DNA from: Candidatus Gastranaerophilales bacterium
GTDB lineage: Bacteria; Cyanobacteriota; Vampirovibrionia; Gastranaerophilales; Gastranaerophilaceae
Direction: 5' to 3'
Assembly: GCA_944323035.1 (NCBI GenBank)
Contig: CALUQY010000006.1
Location: forward strand, 30,106-94,105
DNA: 64,000 bases
The position numbers and the translations under genes were made by a program. The stretch's first letter is position 1. Each line of letters opens with the position of its first letter. Positions 6,417-14,615 of this stretch are shown here, in pieces. The notes beneath the pieces were generated by a model that was not told where the DNA came from, did no database searches, and was given only the letters and a program-made list of their open reading frames with translations.

Positions 6417-8570
6417 ATGAACGTTTTAGACAAAATCATGAAACCAAAATCAATCGCGGTCATAGGTGCGTCAACAAAAGAACACACTATCGGCTCCGAT
6501 ATCATGAAAAGACTACAAGAATACAAATTCACCGGTAAAATATACCCTGTAAACCCGAAAGGCGGTATCATTGAAGGTTTACAAGCATATACCAATGTAA
6601 ACGAAGTCCCGGGCGAAGTCGATCTGGCAATTATCGTTGTAAACGCTAAATTCGTTCTGGATACTATCGACCAGTGCCACAAAAAAGGCATTAAAGGTTT
6701 ATGCATTATCACAGCAGGCTTCAAAGAAACAGGCGCTGAAGGTGCAGAACTTGAAAAACAATTACTTGCAAAAGTTCGCGAATACGGTATGAGATGTGTC
6801 GGCCCTAACTGCTTAGGCGTTGTAAACACTCACCCTGATATCCGTATGGACGGATGCTTTGCCGAATCATTACCTGAGCGCGGAAACATTGGTTTCGTTT
6901 CTCAATCAGGCGCATTGGGCGGCGGGATTTTAAATATCCTTAAAGACCTTAACTTAGGCTTTGCACAATTCATCTCAATCGGGAATCAGGCCGATGTTAA
7001 CGCTGAAACAGCTCTGGAATACTGGGAAAATGAACCTGATGTTGAACAAATTTTATTATATATGGAATCAATCCAAAACCCTGCAAACTTCCGCAAATTA
7101 GCGTCAAGAATTACCAAGAAAAAACCTATTCTTGCACTTAAAGCAGGACGCTCTGCAGCAGGTGCAAGCGCTGCTTCTTCTCACACAGGCTCTCTTGCAG
7201 GGGCTGATAAGGCTGCTGCTGCACTGTTGAAACAATCAGGCGTTATCAGAGAATTTTCTTTGAAAAATCTCTTCTCAACTGCTAAAGTTTTTGCTAACTG
7301 CCCTATACCAAAAGGCGACAGAGTGGCAATCATCACAAACTCCGGCGGCCCTGGTATTATGGCAACCGATGCAGTCTGCGAATACGGTATGCAAATGGCT
7401 AAAATCAGCGATGAAACTAAAGCTAAATTAAGAAGCTTCTTACCGGCAGCAGCATCTGTAAAAAACCCGATTGATATGATTGCATCAGCTCCAATCGAAC
7501 ACTACAAACAAACTTTAGAAACAGTTATCGCTGATGAAAACGTTGATATGATTATCACAATCTATCTTCCGTTCTTAGGTTTGAAAGATATTGATGTTGC
7601 TAAAGCGTTAATGGAAATTAAGGATAAAAATCCGCAAAAACCGGTTATCGGCGTATTCATGACAACAAATGAATTCTTCTCAAAACTTTCAGACATGAAC
7701 GTTAACATGCCTTTCTTCATGTATGCGGAAGAAGCTGCTGACGGTTTGAACAGATTAAATCAACAAAGACTCTGGATGGAACAGCCGGCTGGTAAAATTC
7801 CTTGCTACGATGTTGACAGAGCAAAAGTTGAGAAAATCATCAAAGCATCAATCGCAGAAGGCAGAGATCAATTAACGACTTTAGAATCAATTGACGTACT
7901 CCAAGCATACGGAATCCGCGCTTGCAAATACGGACTTGCAACAAACGAAGAAGAAGTCGTTAACCTAGGAAACGCTATCGGCTACCCTGTTGTAATGAAA
8001 ATGACTTCTAAAACAACATCTCACAAAACCGATGTAGGCGGCGTAAGGGTAAATATTCAATCAGAAGAACAACTCCGCGCTGAATACAAAGACCTTATCC
8101 AAAAATTAACAGAAAAAGGCTTAATTGAAGGTCTTGAAGGCGTTATTATTCAGGAAATGGTAAAAGGCAACCGTGAAATGGTTTGCGGTATCGCAACAGA
8201 CCCTCAATACGGCCCTATGATGATGTTCGGTTTAGGCGGTGTATTCGTAGAAGCTCTGAAAGATGTAACTTTCAGAATTGCACCTTTGACTGATCTGGAT
8301 GCAAAAGACATGATTAAATCAGTTAAAGCATACAAACTTCTTCAAGGTGCAAGAGGTACAAAACCTGCACAAATGGAACAAATCGAAGAAACATTGCTGA
8401 GATTATCACAACTGGTTAATGACTTCAAATTCATTGATGAACTTGATATTAACCCGCTGTTAATTTCAGAAAAAACAGGCGAAGGCATTGCGGTAGACGG
8501 ACGTATTAAGGTTCGTCTGGAAGAAGCTAAAAAAGCTTTTTCTTGTGACTGTGCTGTTTGCTGTCAGTAA
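6417..8570 (+). CDS. Acyl-CoA synthetase (NDP-forming), acetate-CoA ligase family
   Basis: Predicted ADP-forming acetyl/acyl-CoA synthetase, which converts acyl-CoA, ADP and phosphate to acid, CoA and ATP and so supports substrate-level phosphorylation in fermentation. A CoA-binding Rossmann domain comes first (SIAVIGAST near residue 12, YPVNPKGG near 43). Succinyl-CoA-synthetase-like domains follow (GFVSQSGALGGG near 160, SHTGSLAGADKA near 258 with the phosphohistidine-type His). A C-terminal ATP-grasp domain has YPVVMKM and GLGGVFVEALKD. Length of 717 aa is normal for a fused alpha-beta form. It has a good AGAAAGG ribosome site. The C-terminus is unusually Cys-rich (CDCAVCCQ). Confidence 0.9.
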   Translation: MNVLDKIMKPKSIAVIGASTKEHTIGSDIMKRLQEYKFTGKIYPVNPKGGIIEGLQAYTNVNEVPGEVDLAIIVVNAKFVLDTIDQCHKKGIKGLCIITAGFKETGAEGAELEKQLLAKVREYGMRCVGPNCLGVVNTHPDIRMDGCFAESLPERGNIGFVSQSGALGGGILNILKDLNLGFAQFISIGNQADVNAETALEYWENEPDVEQILLYMESIQNPANFRKLASRITKKKPILALKAGRSAAGASAASSHTGSLAGADKAAAALLKQSGVIREFSLKNLFSTAKVFANCPIPKGDRVAIITNSGGPGIMATDAVCEYGMQMAKISDETKAKLRSFLPAAASVKNPIDMIASAPIEHYKQTLETVIADENVDMIITIYLPFLGLKDIDVAKALMEIKDKNPQKPVIGVFMTTNEFFSKLSDMNVNMPFFMYAEEAADGLNRLNQQRLWMEQPAGKIPCYDVDRAKVEKIIKASIAEGRDQLTTLESIDVLQAYGIRACKYGLATNEEEVVNLGNAIGYPVVMKMTSKTTSHKTDVGGVRVNIQSEEQLRAEYKDLIQKLTEKGLIEGLEGVIIQEMVKGNREMVCGIATDPQYGPMMMFGLGGVFVEALKDVTFRIAPLTDLDAKDMIKSVKAYKLLQGARGTKPAQMEQIEETLLRLSQLVNDFKFIDELDINPLLISEKTGEGIAVDGRIKVRLEEAKKAFSCDCAVCCQ

Positions 8571-8643
8571 CTTAACGAACCGAGTAGTTACTTGTGATTG
8601 TACAGCTTGCGCTTGCTAGTTAGAGATATCAATAAAAAAAGAG

Positions 8644-8674
8644 AAGCGGGAACTATAATAGTTCCCGCTTTTTT
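8644..8674 (+). terminator. Intrinsic terminator of the acyl-CoA synthetase gene
   Basis: AAGCGGGAACTA pairs with TAGTTCCCGCTT across a 3-nt loop, followed by TTTT. It lies between two convergent genes. Confidence 0.85.
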
Positions 8675-9240
8675 ATTGAATTACTTCTATTAATTTTTCA
8701 GGATTTATCAAACGTCCTACATATTTACCGTCATCATTATTTCGGCATTCATCTGAAGTCTGCAGTGCCTTTTGCCAGAATTCTTCCGGTGTAATTTCAG
8801 GATTTACCTGTTTTGCCAGTGCGTACATGCCGGCAATCCATGGAGTTGACCAGGACATGCCGCCGTCATTGCCTTCATAACCAATAGCTTTTGCATAAGG
8901 CAGGTTTGAGGTAATACGACCATAGTGTTCGGAATCTTGCAGCATTTCGGTTTGGCACATTAACTTCTGCCCCGAAAGTATCTTCTACCGAATAATAATC
9001 AAAATAGTTTTCTTTATGAAAAGTTTCACTGTTTTCCGCTCTGGCCCCGGGTTCGACTTGAAGCCCTGTAATAAGCGTTTGTACGTCTAAATCCTGACCT
9101 TTTGCAAGTTCAGTAATTTTTTCAAGCCAGAGGCTCGGAACTTTACCTTGAGCTTTCTGTAATTCTTCCTGCGAAATTTTTTCATCCGAATTTGTATTTA
9201 TCGCCGCGATTATCCCCTTTAAATCAATAAATTCACACAT
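8673..9240 (-). pseudogene. Remnant of a subtilisin-like (S8) serine protease
   Basis: Two overlapping frames encode pieces of one protein. The upstream frame starts at ATG 9240 after AAGGAG. It encodes a degenerate EF-hand-like stretch (NTNSDEKISQEEL) and reaches GAEVNVPN before running out of frame near 8950. The second frame continues with GGMSWSTPWIAGMYALAK, the catalytic-Ser motif of S8 proteases (usually GTSMATPHVAG), to a stop at 8673. The catalytic Asp and His regions are absent, so the gene has lost most of its catalytic domain and is also frameshifted. It is almost certainly inactive. Confidence 0.75.
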
Positions 9241-9290
9241 ATTTTCTCCTTACTATATGAGAATTATATCGGCAGTGTTCCGGAAAAACT

Positions 9291-10574
9291 TTAATTAAAA
9301 ATTTCCTCCTGCAAGAGAACATCGTGTCCGGTATTGTGCATCAAATTCAGATACGCGGAATAATATAAGTCCATTGCTTTAAGATATTCGTGCAAAGTCT
9401 GCTGGTAGGAGTTTTCAATAATCAGCATGCTTAAAAATGTTATTTTACCGTTTTTATACTGATCTTTTGACATTGTAAGAATATCTTTTGACTCCTGCAT
9501 AATCTGCTGGTAATAACCCATATTCTCTTTAGCGTATTTAAAATTATTGTAATCCTGTTTAAGAACTATTTTCAACTTATTTTCAAAAGAAGCCTTATCT
9601 GTTTTGGATTTTTCGAGTATCAAATTAGCCCTTCTGACATCCGGCCCGTAGAAATAGAACAAAGGCACATCAACGCCAAATCCGACAAATGCACCAGGAA
9701 AATTTGAACCTTCACCGCGGTAATAATACTGCCACGCATAACCGCCCGCAATATCTACGTTTGGAACCCGCTGGCTTTTAGCAACAGTCACTTCAGCCTG
9801 CGCCCGATTTATATCAAGATCCGCAATCCTTAATGAATAACTATATTTCATCGCAATTTGTTCAATAACATCATAAGGCAGAAGCTTGATAGATAAAATT
9901 GACAAATCCTCATCAAAAAGCGAAGTTTCGGCAGAATCATACATATTTTCGGTTTTGCCGATATTAATAACTTTATTCAAATGAAACTGCGCACTCAACA
10001 AATCCGCTTTTGCCTGATTTAATTCAATCAACAGTCTTTTATACCTGATATCCGATTGAAGAACTTCTATCTTGTAATTTGCAGAACCTGCCGGTTTATT
10101 TTTTGCGATTTCCGCCATGTCTTCAAAAAGGTCTTTGCGTTCTTCAAGGATATCCACCACGGATTTCCAGTATAAAATATCAAAATACGCACGCATAACT
10201 TCAATTTTCAAATCATGCTCATACTCTCTGATTTTATTCTGGGCAATAGTATATTTAACCTTGGCGACTTTTTTGCGCGGTCCTCGTTTAAAAAGTTCTA
10301 TAGGGAAATTCATCCCGACCTGACTGGAGTTCCCCGCCAGCACCTTACCGACCAATACATTGCCCACTATTCGCGGATTTTGAAGTTTATTAGCAATTCT
10401 TATATCCTCTTTGGCAATTCCGAGTTCTTTGCGTTTTGCCTGCAAATCAAGATTATAGGTCAAAGCCATATCTATTGCTTCTTCCAGAGAAAGCCCCACG
10501 ACATTGGCACTTGCCGGAACAAATGCCATAAAAAAGATAAAACTTACAGCCAGTATTCTTTTGAATAAAGTCAT
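9291..10574 (-). CDS. TolC-like outer membrane efflux protein
   Basis: Outer-membrane channel of the TolC/OEP family, the exit duct of efflux pumps and type I secretion. An N-terminal signal peptide (MTLFKRILAVSFIFFMAF...ASA) precedes SLEEAIDMALTYNLDLQ, the typical OEP opening helix. Two long helical coiled-coil halves follow, with QNPRIVG and QRVPNVDIAGGY strands characteristic of each repeat. The start at 10574 has AAAGG upstream; the frame extends to a TTG at 10592. Length of 427 aa is normal. No inner-membrane or periplasmic pump gene is adjacent, so its partner lies elsewhere. It implies a diderm envelope. Confidence 0.88.
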   Translation of the reverse strand: MTLFKRILAVSFIFFMAFVPASANVVGLSLEEAIDMALTYNLDLQAKRKELGIAKEDIRIANKLQNPRIVGNVLVGKVLAGNSSQVGMNFPIELFKRGPRKKVAKVKYTIAQNKIREYEHDLKIEVMRAYFDILYWKSVVDILEERKDLFEDMAEIAKNKPAGSANYKIEVLQSDIRYKRLLIELNQAKADLLSAQFHLNKVINIGKTENMYDSAETSLFDEDLSILSIKLLPYDVIEQIAMKYSYSLRIADLDINRAQAEVTVAKSQRVPNVDIAGGYAWQYYYRGEGSNFPGAFVGFGVDVPLFYFYGPDVRRANLILEKSKTDKASFENKLKIVLKQDYNNFKYAKENMGYYQQIMQESKDILTMSKDQYKNGKITFLSMLIIENSYQQTLHEYLKAMDLYYSAYLNLMHNTGHDVLLQEEIFN

Positions 10575-10685
10575 ATACAAACCTTTACCCAATTTTACTA
10601 TAAACAGGCTAAATTTAAACTTGATATTTACAATTTGTTATTATCAATATTTTATGCTACGATAGAAACAGTCCGAGAGGTTGAT

Positions 10686-11468
10686 GTGATACAATTGGAA
10701 GATGAATTAAACGATTTACTCTTACAGTACAAACACTGTTCAGACGCGAAGAAAAAGAAGATTTTACACATTCGTATTGTAGAACTGGCGCTTGTTTATG
10801 TAAAAAAGATTGTTTCCGGCCCTGCATATAAAAATTACAACTTGCAGGAAGATTTGTTTCAGGTCGGCTCAATAGGCTTGATGAAAGCCATTGACTTTTT
10901 CGATTTGAGTAAAAATACCAAATTCAAAACCTACGCGACTTATTTTATAAAAGGCGAAATTAAACATTACCTGAGGGACAAAGCAAGTTTTATCAAGCCA
11001 CCGAGAGAAATTCAGGAGCTTTCTTATAAAATCAGTACAGCTTCAAGAGAACTTAACGAAGAAGGCAAAGACGGAACATCAACTGCGCTTATTGCAGAAC
11101 GCTTAGGCTTGCCGGAAAAGAAAATTGAAGATGTTTTATCACTCGATTTAGGGCAGGAAATTCTATCACTGGATCAAAACCCGAACAATAGTGAAGATGA
11201 CGATTTAAGTCTTATGGATAAAATTCCTGACGGCGACTACAAAGACTTTCTTTCAAATTCCGAAAACCGGCTTATGCTCAACTCCGCGCTCGGAAAACTT
11301 CCGCAGGATATGAAACAAATACTTATTATGAATTATTTTGAGGATTTAAACCAGAAAGAAATTTCCGAAAAGCTCGGCTTATCACCGATGCAGGTTTCAA
11401 GAAAGATAAAAAAAGCACTCGGAAAACTTTATGAACTTGTAAACTCCAGTGAAGAAAATAAGGACTGA
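10686..11468 (+). CDS. RNA polymerase sigma factor, SigF/SigB-like group
   Basis: Alternative sigma-70 family factor directing RNA polymerase to a gene subset. Region 2 contains DLFQVGSIGLMKAIDFFD and FKTYATYFIKGEIKHYLRD, the -10-binding segments. Region 3 contains PPREIQELSYKI. Region 4 has the helix-turn-helix LNQKEISEKLGLSPMQVSRKI. Length of about 260 aa fits the SigB/SigF/FliA group. I choose GTG 10686 because GAGAGG precedes it; the frame opens at a TTG at 10635. The prepilin peptidase gene starts 4 bp after its stop, so the two are cotranscribed. This suggests a role in pilus or surface-structure control. Confidence 0.85.
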   Translation: MIQLEDELNDLLLQYKHCSDAKKKKILHIRIVELALVYVKKIVSGPAYKNYNLQEDLFQVGSIGLMKAIDFFDLSKNTKFKTYATYFIKGEIKHYLRDKASFIKPPREIQELSYKISTASRELNEEGKDGTSTALIAERLGLPEKKIEDVLSLDLGQEILSLDQNPNNSEDDDLSLMDKIPDGDYKDFLSNSENRLMLNSALGKLPQDMKQILIMNYFEDLNQKEISEKLGLSPMQVSRKIKKALGKLYELVNSSEENKD

Positions 11469-11472
11469 TTAA

Positions 11473-12456
11473 ATGGATACATTAACACTAACCGCATCAT
11501 TTTTTGTATTGCTTATCGGACTGTGTTTCGGCAGTTTTTTGAACGTAGTAGTATTAAGAGCCTTCAGCGGCGAATCTATATCATATCCTGCGTCAAAATG
11601 TCCGAAATGCCAGAAACCGCTTTACTGGTGGCATAATATTCCGCTGCTTTCATATCTTTTGCTGGGCGGGAAATGTTATTTTTGTAAAACACACATAAGC
11701 TGGCAATATCCGATTGTAGAAGCGGTAACGGCAGTTTTATTTGTACTTTCGTTTTTAAAATTCGGGATGAGCGCCCATTTAATTTTCCTCTGGGCTGTAA
11801 TTTTTATGTCACTTGTGCTTGCGATAACAGATATTAAAGAACACGTTGTATTTTTAATGCACTGCCTGATTTTTGCCTGTATCGGGCTGGTTTACCATGC
11901 CGGCGCTACGGGGATTATGGCACTCAAGGGTGCAGAACTTACCTGGCTTCATAATCCGTTTACAGTTTCTGTCTTAGGAATGCTTCTTGGCGGCTTGATA
12001 ATGCTTATATATTTTGGAGTTTCATACATTCTTGCCGGCGGCAGAATGGCAATGGGCGACGGAGATATTTATATTGCAATGGCGCTGGGAGCGTGCTTTG
12101 GCTGGGAAAAAATCTGGATAATAATTATTATGGGATTTATAATTCAGGCATTAATCACCGGAGTGTTGTTTGAATACAGACTTCTGGAGGAGAAAAACTA
12201 TAAACTTTTCGGCGGAATTTTGGCGATAGCACTTCTTGCTGCGGGATACTGGTATTCAAACACGGCAGGACTTTTTGAAAACAATGCAATATACCTGCTG
12301 GCATATACAATTGTACTGATTGGAGTTGCAATATATGTTTGCCGTCAGTTATTCGGCAAAGTTTTAGGTTCAAAAACCGAGGGCCTTGCGGTACCTTTCG
12401 GTCCGGCCCTCGTTCTTGCGGGTTTTGTGATGTTATTTTTCCCGACGCTGTTTTAA
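11473..12456 (+). CDS. pilD: Prepilin peptidase / type IV leader peptidase (A24)
   Basis: Inner-membrane aspartic protease that removes prepilin leaders and N-methylates the new N-terminus. The N-terminal FGSFLNVVVLR motif and the cytoplasmic zinc-binding Cys pairs (C43/C46 and C68/C71) are intact. The catalytic aspartates are in AITDIKEHVV (D120) and the GDGD motif near 195-198. Eight or so hydrophobic segments span the rest. Length of 327 aa is somewhat longer than usual. It lies in an operon with the sigma factor upstream. It is the obvious processing enzyme for the six pilin-like proteins in this window. Confidence 0.92.
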   Translation: MDTLTLTASFFVLLIGLCFGSFLNVVVLRAFSGESISYPASKCPKCQKPLYWWHNIPLLSYLLLGGKCYFCKTHISWQYPIVEAVTAVLFVLSFLKFGMSAHLIFLWAVIFMSLVLAITDIKEHVVFLMHCLIFACIGLVYHAGATGIMALKGAELTWLHNPFTVSVLGMLLGGLIMLIYFGVSYILAGGRMAMGDGDIYIAMALGACFGWEKIWIIIIMGFIIQALITGVLFEYRLLEEKNYKLFGGILAIALLAAGYWYSNTAGLFENNAIYLLAYTIVLIGVAIYVCRQLFGKVLGSKTEGLAVPFGPALVLAGFVMLFFPTLF

Positions 12457-12457
12457 T

Positions 12458-13066
12458 TTATTGCGATAAAAGTTTTAATGCGGCTTGCAAAATTTCTTCC
12501 GCACTTGCGCTTTCACCAAGTTCCAATTTAGCAAACGCTGATTTTATCTCGTTCTTTTCATACCCGAATGAAAGCAAAACTGACTGAGCATCAACAAGAT
12601 TAGAATTTTCTTCCCTGATTTTTTCGACAAAATTCGGAGCTGACCAGTCTTTTTGATAGTTAATTAACTTATCTTTAAGCTCAAGGATAATTTTTTGCGC
12701 CAATTTTGGCCCCACACCTTTTGCCAGCGTCAAATCTTTGTAATTTCCGTCTATCACAAGTCCGATAAGTTCAGAGGCCGAAAATTTATCTAAAAGTGTC
12801 AAAGCCATTTTGGTTCCGACGCCCGATACAGAGGTCAGGACATTAAAAATATCGCGATCCTCTTTTCTGATAAATCCGCACAGTGACATTTTATCTTCTT
12901 TGTGGATTAAAACCGTATAAATTTTAGCTTCCCCGTTTTCGACATTGCTAAAATCTCTGCCGGTAACTTCAAGAAGATATCCCAGCCCAAATGTCTCAAC
13001 AGTCACAAAAAAGCCGCGCGGCAGCGCTGTTTTAGATGTAATATTTCCTTTAATATAATCGTACAT
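12458..13066 (-). CDS. ruvA: Holliday junction branch migration protein RuvA
   Basis: Tetrameric DNA-junction-binding subunit that loads the RuvB motor during recombination repair. An N-terminal OB fold (MYDYIKGNITSK) is followed by two helix-hairpin-helix motifs (LTSVSGVGTKMAL and LAKGVGPKLAQKI). A C-terminal RuvB-interacting domain follows, with LLSFGYEKNEI. Length of 202 aa is normal. It starts only 3 bp after the dnaA stop, so the two are cotranscribed. It is convergent with pilD with a 1-bp gap. Confidence 0.95.
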   Translation of the reverse strand: MYDYIKGNITSKTALPRGFFVTVETFGLGYLLEVTGRDFSNVENGEAKIYTVLIHKEDKMSLCGFIRKEDRDIFNVLTSVSGVGTKMALTLLDKFSASELIGLVIDGNYKDLTLAKGVGPKLAQKIILELKDKLINYQKDWSAPNFVEKIREENSNLVDAQSVLLSFGYEKNEIKSAFAKLELGESASAEEILQAALKLLSQ

Positions 13067-13069
13067 GTT

Positions 13070-14503
13070 CTAACCCTTTATTTCCTGTGAAAGCTCTTCA
13101 ATCGTGCGTTTAAGATCGCGGTTGGTTTTCATCTCATCACGAATTTTTTCATAAGAATAGAGCATTGTTGTATGTTTTTTATGGAGGAATTCTGCGATTG
13201 CCTCAAAACTTGCCCCGAGAAATTCGCGAATAAGATAGACAACAATATGGCGCGGCGCTGAAATTTTCTGGCTTCTTGCAGGGCTTAAAAAATCATCAAC
13301 AGTAACGCCGTAATACTGTGCAACTTTTTGCGCAATCGTTTCCATAGTAAGGCTTTCATCTTCATCATTGCAGGCGAGAACTTTTTTCACATATTCAAGA
13401 GAAAGTTCAACCCCGTCAATTTCTGCAAACGCACTGATTCTGTTATAAGCTCCTTCCAGCTCGCGGACATTATTTTTATAGTTTTTGGCAATCAAATCAT
13501 AAACATCACAAGGGATTTGCAGCCCGTCTTTTTCCGCGAGGTTGCGCAGGATTGCGATACGCGTTTCAAATTCCGGCGGTGTAAGTTCAACCATAATCCC
13601 CATTTCAAAACGGGTTCTGAGCCTGTCCGGAAGCGTCGGAATATCTTTCGGAAGCCTGTCGGAAGTTATTACAATTTGTTTGCCGTTGTTGTGGAGCGAT
13701 TCAAAAGTGTGGAAAATTTCCTCCATTGTGCGCTCTTTTGACTCAATAAACTGAATATCATCAATCAGAAGGACGTCAACATTGCGGAATTTCTGGCGGA
13801 ATTTATCCATGCGCGAAACCCTGTCGCCGCCTTTTTGAATACTTGAGATTACTTCATTTATATATTCTTCGGTTTTCACATATTTTACGCGGAGTTTAGG
13901 CTTATGGAAAAGTATATAATGCCCGATTGCCTGCATAAGGTGGGTTTTTCCAAGCCCAGAGGCACCGTATATAAAAAGCGGATTATATTTCTGTGCGGGT
14001 TTTTCAGCAACCGCCATAGCGACCGCATAAGCCATACGGGAATTTTCACCGACAACAAAGTTTTCAAATTTATATTTTAAATTCAGGTTAACCTCGTTGC
14101 GCATCTGAACAGCACCTTCTGCCAGAGCCTGTTCTTTTTTAACCGGATCTTCAAGTGAAGGACGCTGTTTAGCGGCTTCTTTTTTCTTCATTTCGTTGTA
14201 CTTTTGCCCGTAGCCGGCATCATAATTAAGTTCAAAGTCAACGTCTTTTCCGCAGACTTTACAGAGAGCTTCTTTAATATCTTTTTTGTGCGAATTCAAA
14301 ATCGCAACCGCAAACTGGTGCGGGGTTACAAGATAAAATTTACCATGTTCAAAGCTGTTAGCCGCAACCGCAGTCAGCCACGAATAATACACATTATCAG
14401 GAATAACATCACGCAATAGCGCCGAGGCTTCCGCCCACAACTTAACGAAATCCACACTTCCCGTATAGTCAACTTTATTAGAAATACTAAAACCAAAACT
14501 CAT
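13070..14503 (-). CDS. dnaA: Chromosomal replication initiator DnaA
   Basis: AAA+ ATPase that binds DnaA boxes and melts the origin. Domain I lies at residues 1-95 and a linker at about 100-140. Domain III has Walker A GASGLGKT near residue 180, Walker B VLLIDDIQF and a sensor region. Domain IV has the DnaA signature around SARSQKISAPRHIVV and KKHTTMLYSYEKI. Length of 477 aa is normal. A TAAAAT box at 14511-14516 lies 7 nt before the ATG with no ribosome site, suggesting a leaderless mRNA. It diverges from comEC. No cluster of DnaA boxes was seen nearby and dnaN is not adjacent, so an origin here is not supported. Confidence 0.96.
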   Translation of the reverse strand: MSFGFSISNKVDYTGSVDFVKLWAEASALLRDVIPDNVYYSWLTAVAANSFEHGKFYLVTPHQFAVAILNSHKKDIKEALCKVCGKDVDFELNYDAGYGQKYNEMKKKEAAKQRPSLEDPVKKEQALAEGAVQMRNEVNLNLKYKFENFVVGENSRMAYAVAMAVAEKPAQKYNPLFIYGASGLGKTHLMQAIGHYILFHKPKLRVKYVKTEEYINEVISSIQKGGDRVSRMDKFRQKFRNVDVLLIDDIQFIESKERTMEEIFHTFESLHNNGKQIVITSDRLPKDIPTLPDRLRTRFEMGIMVELTPPEFETRIAILRNLAEKDGLQIPCDVYDLIAKNYKNNVRELEGAYNRISAFAEIDGVELSLEYVKKVLACNDEDESLTMETIAQKVAQYYGVTVDDFLSPARSQKISAPRHIVVYLIREFLGASFEAIAEFLHKKHTTMLYSYEKIRDEMKTNRDLKRTIEELSQEIKG

Positions 14504-14615
14504 AAAACCAATTTTACATCAAAACAAATAGGCTGTTATCTTATTGTTTTCATTTGTAACGATTTTTTTTGTAAATATTTTTGAAGTTATAGCATTTTGT
14601 TGTAATTTAAAATTA

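Noticed and set aside
13070..14615. Replication origin at dnaA
   Set aside because: No cluster of DnaA boxes was seen in the dnaA-comEC spacer and dnaN, gyrB or rpmH are not adjacent.
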